Below the pieces are notes generated by a model, which did no database searches, was not told where the DNA came from, and saw only the letters and a program-made list of their open reading frames with translations. Source: Comamonas testosteroni (lineage in GTDB: Bacteria; Pseudomonadota; Gammaproteobacteria; Burkholderiales; Burkholderiaceae_C). From it: a stretch of DNA of 64,000 bases. Position 1 is the stretch's first letter. Every line of letters begins with the position of its first letter. The position numbers and the translations under genes are program-made. Below, in pieces: positions 56,904 to 64,000 of the stretch. The stretch lies in contig NZ_CP129672.1 in assembly GCF_030505195.1 (NCBI RefSeq), forward strand, positions 2,328,501-2,392,500, given 5' to 3'.

Positions 56904-59840
56904 ATGACTAAAACCCTGGTGATTGCAGAGAAGCCTTCTGTCGCACAGGACATCGTCCGTGCGCTGACCCCGGTGGCAGGCAAGTTCGAAAAACACGATG
57001 ACTATTTCGAATCCGACAGCTATGTGGTGACCAGTGCGGTCGGCCACCTGGTGGAGATTCAGGCGCCCGAAGAATTCGACGTCAAACGCGGCAAATGGAG
57101 TTTTGCCAATCTGCCGGTCATTCCCCCGCGCTTTGATCTCAAGCCCGTGGACAAGACCAAGACCCGCCTGAACGCCGTGGTCAAGCAGGCCAAGCGCAAG
57201 GATGTGACCGAACTCATCAATGCCTGTGACGCGGGCCGCGAGGGTGAACTGATCTTCCGCCTGATCGAGCAATACGCAGGCGGCGCCAAAGGGGGCCTGG
57301 GCAAACCCGTCAAGCGCCTGTGGCTGCAGTCCATGACGCCTCAGGCGATTCGTGACGGCTTCAACAACCTGCGCAGCGACCAGCAGATGCAAGGCCTGGC
57401 CAGCGCCGCGCGCAGCCGCTCCGAAGCCGACTGGCTGGTGGGCATCAACGGCACGCGCGCCATGACGGCCTTCAACTCGCGCGACGGCGGCTTCTTTTTG
57501 ACCACCGTGGGTCGCGTGCAGACACCGACGCTGTCCCTGGTGGTGGAGCGCGAAGAAAAAATCCGTAAATTCGTCAGCCGCGATTACTGGGAAGTGCACG
57601 GCAGCTTCAACGCGCAGGCCGGCAGCTATCTGGGCAAGTGGTTCAACCCGCAGTGGAAGAAGAGCGAAGACGCCGAGAGCCGCGCCGACCGCCTGTGGAA
57701 CAAGGCCGAAGCCGATGCGATTGCCGCCGCCGTGCAGGGCAAGCCCGCCCAGGTGACCGAAGAGAGCAAGCCCACCACGCAGGCTTCGCCCCTGCTGTTC
57801 GACCTGACCAGCCTGCAGCGCGAAGCCAACGGCAAGTTCGGCTTCTCGGCCAAGACGACTCTCGCACTGGCGCAGAGCCTGTACGAGCGCCACAAGGCCC
57901 TGACCTATCCGCGTACCGATTCGCGCGCCCTGCCCGAAGACTATCTGCCGGTCGCCAAGCAGACCTTCGACATGCTGGCCACCAGCGGCATGCGCCATCT
58001 GGCGCCCTTTGCCCAGCAGGCCATCAACGACAACTACATCCGCCCCACCAAGCGGGTGTTTGACAACAGCAAGGTGTCGGATCACTTTGCCATCATCCCC
58101 ACCACGCAGGCCCCCTCCGGCCTGTCCGAGGCCGAGCAGAAACTCTACGACCTGGTGGTGCGCCGCTTCATGGCCGTGTTCTTCCCCAGCGCCGAATACC
58201 AGGTCACCACGCGCATCAGCAAGGTGGAGCAGCATTCCTTCAAGACCGAGGGCAAGGTGCTGGTCAAGCCGGGCTGGCTGGCCATCTACGGCAAGGAAGC
58301 CGCCAACGAGGTGGAAGATGCCAAGGAAGGCGACAAGGGTCAACCGCTGGTGGCCGTGCAGCCGGGCGAGCGCCCCCAGACCGACCACGCCGACGTGAAG
58401 GCCTTGAAGACCAAGCCACCCGCGCGCTACTCCGAAGCCACGCTGCTGGGTGCCATGGAAAGCGCCGGCAAGCAGATCGACGATGAAGAGCTGCGCAGCG
58501 CCATGCAGGAAAAGGGCCTGGGCACGCCAGCCACGCGCGCGGCCATCATCGAAGGCCTGATTACGGAAAAGTACATGCTGCGCGAAGGCCGCGAGATGAT
58601 TCCCACGGCCAAGGCCTTCCAGCTGATGACGCTGCTGCGCGGCCTGCAGGTGGAAGAGCTGTGCCGCGCCGATCTGACCGGCGAGTGGGAATACAAGCTG
58701 TCGCAGATGGAAAAGGGCGAGCTGTCGCGCGAAGCCTTCATGCAGCAGATTCAGGCCATGACCGAGAAGCTGGTCAAGAAGGCCAAGGAATACGACCGCG
58801 ACACCATCCCCGGTGACTACGCCACGCTCTCCACGCCCTGCCCCAACTGCGGCGGTGTGGTCAAGGAAAACTACCGCCGCTACGCCTGCACGGGCGCCAC
58901 TGGTGCCAGCGAAGGCTGCGGCTTCTCGTTCACCAAGTCCCCTGCGGGCCGCACTTTTGAGACGTCCGAGGCCGAGCAGCTGCTGCGCGATCTCCGTATC
59001 GGCCCGCTGGAAGGCTTCCGCTCCAAGGCCGGCTGGCCGTTTGTGGCCGAAGTCGCCATCGTGCACGACGAAGAAGCCAAGAACTACAAGCTGGAATTCG
59101 ACTTCGGCGACGACAAGGACTCCGAGGACACGGGCGAGATCGTGGACTTTGCCCATCAGCAAAGCCTGGGCCCCTGCCCCAAGTGCGGCTCGCCCGTCTT
59201 CGAGCATGGCGCCAACTATGTCTGCTCCAAGGCCGTGCCCACGCTGGCCCAGACCACGCCCAGCTGCGACTTCAAGAGCGGCCAGATCATTCTGCAGCAG
59301 CCCATCGAGCGCGAGCAGATGAGCAAGCTGCTGCAGACCGGCAAGACCGATCTGCTGGAGAAGTTCGTCTCCAACCGCACGCGCCGCAACTTCAAGGCCT
59401 TCCTGGTCTGGGATGGTGCTGCGGGCAAAGTGAACTTCGAGTTCGAGCAGCGCGAAGGCAAATACCCGGCACGCAAGACGGCTGGCGCAGCGGCGGCCAA
59501 GACCACAACGGCTGCCGCCAAGAAGACAGGCACGGCAGCCAAGAAGACGGCGACCAAGACGGCGGCCAAGACAGCGACCAAGACCGCTGCGGTGAAGAAG
59601 CCACGCACCGTGAGCGCCACGCTCAAGCCCAGCGCCGACCTGGCCGCCGTGATCGGCAGCGAGCCCACCTCGCGCCCCGACGTGATCAAGAAGCTCTGGG
59701 ACTACATCAAGGCCAACGGGCTGCAGGACGCCAAGGACAAGCGCGCCATCAACGCCGACGCCAAGCTCAAGCCGGTGTTCGGCAAGGAGCAGATCAGCAT
59801 GTTCGAGCTGGCCGGCATTGTGGGCAAGCATGTGAGCTGA
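56904..59840 (+). CDS. topB: DNA topoisomerase III with C-terminal SWIB domain
   Basis: Type IA topoisomerase that decatenates and relaxes DNA. The 978 residues show the TOPRIM acidic motif DAGREGE (109-115), SRSEADWLVGINGTRA, and the catalytic Tyr335 in ALTYPRTDSR. Two four-cysteine zinc modules begin near residues 644 (CPNCGG) and 755 (CPKCGS). A Lys/Ala/Thr linker of histone H1 style (about 856-900) leads to a SWIB/MDM2 domain (about 903-977, LAAVIGSEPTSRPDVIKKLWDYIKANGLQD). E. coli TopB lacks the tail. ATG 56904 follows GACGACGAGAACACACA. Divergent from the SET gene. Confidence 0.95.
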   Translation: MTKTLVIAEKPSVAQDIVRALTPVAGKFEKHDDYFESDSYVVTSAVGHLVEIQAPEEFDVKRGKWSFANLPVIPPRFDLKPVDKTKTRLNAVVKQAKRKDVTELINACDAGREGELIFRLIEQYAGGAKGGLGKPVKRLWLQSMTPQAIRDGFNNLRSDQQMQGLASAARSRSEADWLVGINGTRAMTAFNSRDGGFFLTTVGRVQTPTLSLVVEREEKIRKFVSRDYWEVHGSFNAQAGSYLGKWFNPQWKKSEDAESRADRLWNKAEADAIAAAVQGKPAQVTEESKPTTQASPLLFDLTSLQREANGKFGFSAKTTLALAQSLYERHKALTYPRTDSRALPEDYLPVAKQTFDMLATSGMRHLAPFAQQAINDNYIRPTKRVFDNSKVSDHFAIIPTTQAPSGLSEAEQKLYDLVVRRFMAVFFPSAEYQVTTRISKVEQHSFKTEGKVLVKPGWLAIYGKEAANEVEDAKEGDKGQPLVAVQPGERPQTDHADVKALKTKPPARYSEATLLGAMESAGKQIDDEELRSAMQEKGLGTPATRAAIIEGLITEKYMLREGREMIPTAKAFQLMTLLRGLQVEELCRADLTGEWEYKLSQMEKGELSREAFMQQIQAMTEKLVKKAKEYDRDTIPGDYATLSTPCPNCGGVVKENYRRYACTGATGASEGCGFSFTKSPAGRTFETSEAEQLLRDLRIGPLEGFRSKAGWPFVAEVAIVHDEEAKNYKLEFDFGDDKDSEDTGEIVDFAHQQSLGPCPKCGSPVFEHGANYVCSKAVPTLAQTTPSCDFKSGQIILQQPIEREQMSKLLQTGKTDLLEKFVSNRTRRNFKAFLVWDGAAGKVNFEFEQREGKYPARKTAGAAAAKTTTAAAKKTGTAAKKTATKTAAKTATKTAAVKKPRTVSATLKPSADLAAVIGSEPTSRPDVIKKLWDYIKANGLQDAKDKRAINADAKLKPVFGKEQISMFELAGIVGKHVS

Positions 59841-59865
59841 TCGCCAGCCCTGCCGCGATGATCAA

Positions 59866-59905
59866 CCAAGACCGCCACGGCTTGCCGCTGGCGGTCTTTT
59901 TCATT
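59866..59905 (+). terminator. Intrinsic terminator after topB
   Basis: AAGACCGCCA-CGGCTTGCCGC-TGGCGGTCTT pairs over 10 bp and is followed by TTTTCATTTC, between the convergent topB and TetR genes. Confidence 0.85.
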
Positions 59906-60547
59906 TCAGGCAGCGCAGCGCAAGGCGCTCAGATAGCCAGATATGGCCGTGTTGGCGCGCTGGCGCAGCAAGTCCAGATCCGGCGGCGCATCGGCGGCCA
60001 GATAGCTGTGATTGAACAGGCCGTACAAAATGCACTGGCTCACCCGTGCAGCATCGCGCACCGGGTAGTCCAGGGGCAGATCGACGGCCTGCTCTATGGC
60101 TGCGGCCCAGGCATCGACAAAGCGCTCGAACATCTTGCGGTAGGCCTCCGAAGTGGAGTAGTGGCGCTCCAGCAGATAGTGGGCACCCCATTCATCTGCC
60201 CGCTCACGGTGCGCCTGCAGCTGTGACTCGATCACCGCCTCGGCAATCTGCATCAGCGGCTGGCCTGCATGGCTGCTGGTCACGCCGCGAATGCCCAGCA
60301 GCAGTGACTTGGAGCGCAGATGCAGGCAAACCTTGGCCAGGTCTTCCTTGCCCGAGAAGTACTCGTAGAAGCTGCCCAGCCCGGTGCCCGCCACCAGGAC
60401 GATCTCGCGCACGGTGATTTGCGCGTAACTGCGCTCAAGCAAAAGCCGAACAAAGGCGTCCTGCAAGGCCTGAAACGTCTGCCGCGCACGGGACTGCAAA
60501 GGGCGGCGACGCCCTGCTGTCGCGGTCGAACGAGTGCGTGGTTTCAT
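59906..60547 (-). CDS. TetR/AcrR family transcriptional regulator
   Basis: A 213-residue regulator. After a basic N-terminal arm, ALQDAFVRLLLERSYAQITVREIVLVAGTGLGSFYEYFSGKEDL (about 28-72) is the TetR helix-turn-helix. The ligand domain follows. The ATG at 60547 (MKPRTRSTATAG) is chosen; ten more codons upstream are open. It stands divergent from the receptor / acyl-CoA dehydrogenase / ligase operon, with 120 bp between, so it probably represses that operon in response to an acyl-CoA or substrate. Confidence 0.92.
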   Translation of the reverse strand: MKPRTRSTATAGRRRPLQSRARQTFQALQDAFVRLLLERSYAQITVREIVLVAGTGLGSFYEYFSGKEDLAKVCLHLRSKSLLLGIRGVTSSHAGQPLMQIAEAVIESQLQAHRERADEWGAHYLLERHYSTSEAYRKMFERFVDAWAAAIEQAVDLPLDYPVRDAARVSQCILYGLFNHSYLAADAPPDLDLLRQRANTAISGYLSALRCAA

Positions 60548-60667
60548 GCTGGCCAAATCCGAACACCTTTTTTGCACGGTTTCCTAGAATTTTTGACAGG
60601 TACTTCGATGCCATTGTGCATTGCGGCCTGGTGAATAAAAAATTCTTATGAGAAGACGGAGACAAGC

Positions 60668-61912
60668 ATGCACCCTCGTATTTCCACGCCCTTGGCAGCA
60701 GTGGCTCTGGCCTGCGCATCACTCGTTCACGCGCAGCCGGCCACGGTGGTGAAGATTGCCTCGCTGGATGCCATGAGCGGCCCCATGGCGGGATTGGGCC
60801 TGAATGTGCTCAAGAGCTTCCAGTACAGCGCCAGGCTTGCCAACGAACAAAGCTGGGCCGGTGCCGTGAAGTTCGAGGTCGTGCCCTTCGACAACCGCCT
60901 CTCCGCACAGGAGGCGCTGAGCCAGCTCAACTCCATCATCGGACAGAACATCCGCTATGTGGTGCAGGGTGCCAGCTCCTCGGCCGTGGGCCTGGCGCTG
61001 CAGGAGGCCATCGAAAAGCACAACAGCCGCAACCCCGGCAAGGAAATCATCTACCTGAACTATGCGGCCCAGGCACCGCAGATGACCAATGCCAAGTGCA
61101 GCTACTGGCATTTCCGCACCGATGCAAATTCGGACATGAAGGTGGCCGCGCTGACCTCTTACCTGGCCGGGCAAAAGCAGGTGAAGCAGGTCTTTCTGCT
61201 CAACCCCAACTATGCCTACGGCCAGGAAGTCTCGCGTGCCGCGCGCAGCATGCTGGCGACCAAGCGCCCCGACCTGAAGATCGTGGGCGATGACTTTCAC
61301 CCGCTGGGCCAAGTCAAGGATTACTCACCCTATATCGCCAAGATCAAGCAATCCGGAGCCGATGCCGTCATCACTGCGGACTTCGGTGCCGATCTGGCGC
61401 TGATCGTGCGGGCTGCGCGCGAAGCGGGTCTGAACACGGACTTCTACACCCTCAACGGCAACAACTTCGGCGTGCCCAGCGCCATGGGTGCAGCAGGACA
61501 GGGCCGGGTCAAGCTGATCTCCGCCTTCAGCCCCAACTCTGAGCCGCTGATAAGCAGCCCGCTGCTGCCGGGCTTCAAGCGCCAGTTCAACGAGGACTTC
61601 ATCAACGGCCTGGGCCACAACGCCATGCTGATGCTGGCCCAGGCCATGCGCGAGGCCAAGTCCGTGGAACCTGCCGCCGTGGCGGCCAGGATGTCGGGCA
61701 TGCGCTTCGAAGGCCTCAACGGCCCCGTGGAAATGCGCAAGAGCGACCACCAGGCCCAGCAACCCATCCATGTGCTGAGCTGGGAAAAAGTGGACGGCAA
61801 GACGGTGGTGCATGACCAGGAAGGAACAGGCCTGGGATGGAAGCCTGTCAGCACGGTTTCCGCACAGACATCCAGCCTGGACACCAGCTGCAATATGAAG
61901 CGGCCCTCCTGA
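60668..61912 (+). CDS. ABC transporter periplasmic substrate-binding protein (branched-chain amino acid type)
   Basis: A 414-residue receptor with a signal peptide (1-22, ending VHA) and a peripla_BP_6 fold: VVKIASLDAMSGPMAGLGLN, VVQGASSSAVGLALQEAI, VFLLNPNYAYGQEVSRAAR and ADAVITADFGADLALIVRAARE. LivK-like proteins of this class also bind aromatic or aliphatic acids. No permease or ATPase genes are visible here; they may lie beyond the window. First gene of an operon with an acyl-CoA dehydrogenase and an AMP-dependent ligase, suggesting uptake of the acid those enzymes degrade. Confidence 0.92.
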   Translation: MHPRISTPLAAVALACASLVHAQPATVVKIASLDAMSGPMAGLGLNVLKSFQYSARLANEQSWAGAVKFEVVPFDNRLSAQEALSQLNSIIGQNIRYVVQGASSSAVGLALQEAIEKHNSRNPGKEIIYLNYAAQAPQMTNAKCSYWHFRTDANSDMKVAALTSYLAGQKQVKQVFLLNPNYAYGQEVSRAARSMLATKRPDLKIVGDDFHPLGQVKDYSPYIAKIKQSGADAVITADFGADLALIVRAAREAGLNTDFYTLNGNNFGVPSAMGAAGQGRVKLISAFSPNSEPLISSPLLPGFKRQFNEDFINGLGHNAMLMLAQAMREAKSVEPAAVAARMSGMRFEGLNGPVEMRKSDHQAQQPIHVLSWEKVDGKTVVHDQEGTGLGWKPVSTVSAQTSSLDTSCNMKRPS

Positions 61913-61993
61913 ACCGCCTGTCTGGCGTGCCCCAGAAATCACAAAGCCCTGCGCCCTGCTGCGGGCAGGGCCACATAGCAAGGAAGAGACATC

Positions 61994-63643
61994 ATGACTG
62001 GCATCCACCCCCACAACCAGGTCCCGGAGCTCAAGGACTACAACGTCTACACCAGCGACCCGGTGCTGCAGCGTGCCGTGACACGCGGCGGCGCACAGTG
62101 GCGCGACCCCGAGCTGCAACGCCAGGGTGCGGAATATGGCGCCGAAGCCACGCTGCGCGCTGCGCAAGACGCCAACCACTTCGAGCCCGAGCTGCACACG
62201 CACTCTCCCACAGGCGACCGTATCGACCAGGTGCGCTTTCACCCCGCATGGCACCAGATGATGACGATTGCACGGCGCAACGGCATCTCCAACCTGCCCT
62301 TCACCGACCAGCGGCAGACGGCCTGGCCGGCCTATGGCGCATCGCTGTTCATGCACAGCCAGATCGAGTCCGGCTCGACCTGCCCGACCACCATGACCAA
62401 GGCCAGCATTGCGCTGGTGCGCATCAACCCCCAGCTCAATGCGGCGCTGGGGCCGCTGCTGGAATCCACCGACTACGACGCGCGCGACATTCCCGTCGAG
62501 GGCAAGCGCTCCATCACCGTGGGCATGGGCATGACGGAGCGCCAGGGCGGCAGCGATGTGCGCAGCAACACCACGCGCGCCGTGGCCCTGGACCCATCGG
62601 GCAGCACCGGCTCCTGGGGCGAGGAATACCTGATCACCGGCCACAAGTGGTTCTTCTCGGCTCCCATGTGCGACGGGCATCTGGTACTGGCCAAGACCGA
62701 GGAGCGCGGCCCCACCTGCTTTTTCGTGCCGCGCTGGCGGCCCGACGGCAGCAAGAACGCCATTCATATCCAGCGCCTCAAGGACAAGGTGGGCAACCGC
62801 TCCAACAGCAGCAGCGAAGTGGAGTTCGACAACGCCTGGGGCGTGCTCATAGGCCAGGAAGGCCGGGGCATTTCCACCATCATCGAAATGGCCACCTACA
62901 CCCGCCTGGACTGTGCGCTGTCCAGTGCAGGCTTTATGCGCCAGGCCCTGGTGCAGGCCCTGCACTACACGCGCAACCGCCATGCCTTCGGCCTGCCCCT
63001 TGTGGAGCAGCCGGTGATGACCGGCCTGCTGGCCGATATGGCATTGGAGTCCGAAGCCGCCACCTGGCTGGCCATGGATCTGGCCGCACGCTTTGGCTCC
63101 GAAGACCCTCTGGATCAGGCCTGGCGCCGCATCGTCACGCCTGCCGCCAAGTTCTGGAACTGCAAGCGTGCCGTGGGCTACACCGGCGAAGCCATGGAAG
63201 TCTTCGGCGGCAACGGCTATGTGGAGACCGGCCCCATGGGGCGCTTGTTCCGCGAAGCACCCGTCAACTCCATCTGGGAGGGGTCAGGCAACGTCATGTG
63301 CCTGGATGTGCTGCGCGCCATTGCCCGCAACCCGGACGACGCCCATCTGCTGCTGGACCATCTGCGTGAAGTCGGCTCGGAGGAAGCCGTGCTGCGTGCG
63401 CAGGTGGACAAGCTGCGCCAGGCCGTCACCCTGCCCCCGCAGGAGCTGGAGCGCGAGGCTCGCCGCTTCACCCAGCGCCTGGCCGTCACGGTGCAGGCCA
63501 CACTGATGCTGCAGCATGCGGGCAGCGACAGTGCCTCGGCCTTCATCGGCAGCCGCTTCGACCCGGACTGGGGCGCGGTGGCAGGTGTTGCCTGCGCCAG
63601 CAGCGACCCAGCCGCCCTGCTGCGCAATGCCTGGACTGGCTGA
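61994..63643 (+). CDS. AidB-like acyl-CoA dehydrogenase
   Basis: A 549-residue flavoprotein close to E. coli AidB in length (541). The N-terminal domain NVYTSDPVLQRAV is AidB-specific. GMGMTERQGGSDVRSNTT supplies flavin contacts. ATYTRLDCALSSAGFMRQAL and AVGYTGEAMEVFGGNGYVETGPMGRLFREAPVNSIWEGSGNVMCLD complete the dehydrogenase fold. AidB has weak isovaleryl-CoA activity and binds DNA; in this operon a catabolic role on a branched or aromatic acyl-CoA is more likely. GGAAGAGACATC precedes the ATG. Confidence 0.92.
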   Translation: MTGIHPHNQVPELKDYNVYTSDPVLQRAVTRGGAQWRDPELQRQGAEYGAEATLRAAQDANHFEPELHTHSPTGDRIDQVRFHPAWHQMMTIARRNGISNLPFTDQRQTAWPAYGASLFMHSQIESGSTCPTTMTKASIALVRINPQLNAALGPLLESTDYDARDIPVEGKRSITVGMGMTERQGGSDVRSNTTRAVALDPSGSTGSWGEEYLITGHKWFFSAPMCDGHLVLAKTEERGPTCFFVPRWRPDGSKNAIHIQRLKDKVGNRSNSSSEVEFDNAWGVLIGQEGRGISTIIEMATYTRLDCALSSAGFMRQALVQALHYTRNRHAFGLPLVEQPVMTGLLADMALESEAATWLAMDLAARFGSEDPLDQAWRRIVTPAAKFWNCKRAVGYTGEAMEVFGGNGYVETGPMGRLFREAPVNSIWEGSGNVMCLDVLRAIARNPDDAHLLLDHLREVGSEEAVLRAQVDKLRQAVTLPPQELEREARRFTQRLAVTVQATLMLQHAGSDSASAFIGSRFDPDWGAVAGVACASSDPAALLRNAWTG

Positions 63644-63657
63644 GGAGGACACCAGCA

Positions 63658-64000
63658 ATGATGAATTTCATTTCCCTGCTCGACCAGCAGGCACGTACGC
63701 GCCCCGAAAAACTGGCGCTGCGCGCCGATGGTCAGGACTGGAGCTATGCCGCGCTGGCTCAGGCCGGCCGCCGCGCCGCCTCCGTGCTTTGTGAGAAAGG
63801 CGTGCGCCAGGGCGACAAGGTAGGCCTGCTGTGCTTCAACACCCCGGGCTTCGTGTTTGCGCTGCTTGGTGCCTGGCGGCTGGGCGCGGTCGTCGTGCCC
63901 ATCAACCACAAGCTGCAGGCCCCGGAAGTCAGCTACATACTGCGCCACTCGGGTGCTCGACTGTGCCTTGTGGATGGTGCGCGCGCTTCGCTGATCACCG
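63658..64000 (+). CDS. AMP-dependent acyl-CoA synthetase/ligase (3' part beyond window)
   Basis: The first 114 residues of an ANL-superfamily enzyme that activates carboxylic acids to acyl-AMP and then acyl-CoA. MNFISLLDQQARTRPEKLALR, WSYAALAQAGRRAASVL and GVRQGDKVGLLCFNTPGFVFALLGAWRLGAVVVPINHKL match the N-terminal domain; the P-loop and catalytic motifs are not yet reached. GAGGAGG stands eight bases before the doubled ATG (63658 or 63661). It would feed acyl-CoA to the AidB-like dehydrogenase 14 bp upstream. Confidence 0.92.
   Translation, partial: MMNFISLLDQQARTRPEKLALRADGQDWSYAALAQAGRRAASVLCEKGVRQGDKVGLLCFNTPGFVFALLGAWRLGAVVVPINHKLQAPEVSYILRHSGARLCLVDGARASLIT

Noticed and set aside
56874..59831. 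985-codon ORF antisense to topB
   Set aside because: It mirrors topB codon by codon and its composition (Leu/Gly/His/Gln rich) is typical of antisense frames in GC-rich genes. topB has clear family motifs.
61325..62983. 552-codon minus-strand ORF over the receptor and dehydrogenase genes
   Set aside because: Crosses two real genes and their gap with antisense-like composition.

Overview
The window looks like core chromosome of a high-GC betaproteobacterium of the family Comamonadaceae, most like Comamonas or Delftia. This is inferred from protein character and gene neighbourhoods: short-type ArgC, a uvrA / MFS / ssb cluster, a topoisomerase III with a SWIB tail, many Bug-type solute receptors, and dispersed intergenic repeats. 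No database search was possible. I found no tRNA, rRNA, CRISPR array, intact insertion sequence or prophage. Coding density is high, and most long ORFs on the opposite strand are shadows of real genes.

Layout. 1-3.2 kb: a fused indolepyruvate ferredoxin oxidoreductase (cut by the window edge) divergent from an Lrp/AsnC regulator. 3.4-7.5 kb: MFS exporter, lytic transglycosylase MltA, a tiny membrane protein sharing start-codon bases with mltA, and an OmpA-type lipoprotein. 7.4-15.1 kb: a minus-strand operon of YhdP-like giant envelope protein, nitrilase-family hydrolase, PAS histidine kinase and FixJ-like regulator, joined by overlapping stops and starts. 15.2-26.3 kb: glnE, a possible small RNA, GST, purB, yaeQ, a DUF3717-DUF1289 protein, a manganese riboswitch (yybP-ykoY) with terC, M48 peptidase and moaC. 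26.3-28.3 kb: an AT-rich accessory patch with a type IV pilin under a sigma-54 promoter and a downstream O-antigen-ligase/pilin-glycosylase-like gene broken by one in-frame amber codon. 28.4-42 kb: FHA protein, ssb, MFS, uvrA, an FAD oxidoreductase, a Bug receptor with a LysR regulator, pyrF, small-molecule exporter and enzyme genes, and a MerR-thioesterase pair. 42-50 kb: second terC, sucCD, argC, YddG-like exporter, recX, recA with LexA-box-like sites. 50-56 kb: MarR regulator, a TctD/TctE-like two-component system beside a Bug receptor, a SPOR-like protein, birA. 56-64 kb: SET-domain methyltransferase divergent from topB, then a TetR regulator divergent from a solute receptor / AidB-like acyl-CoA dehydrogenase / AMP-dependent ligase operon that runs off the window.

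The most striking non-coding signal is a family of about 100-120 bp repeats present in seven copies (near 20.6, 30.2, 39.4, 48.9, 51.5, 55.2 and 56.2 kb). One stem differs in sequence between copies, but both arms change together, so base pairing is preserved. This is comparative evidence for a selected RNA or single-strand DNA structure. In two copies the repeat supplies the stop codon of the neighbouring gene. Other leads are the interrupted pilin-glycosylase gene, a MITE-like element before uvrA, a 31-nt alternating purine-pyrimidine (Z-DNA-prone) tract between the SET gene and topB, a candidate pyrimidine-rich sRNA after glnE, and the 56-aa membrane protein overlapping the mltA start.
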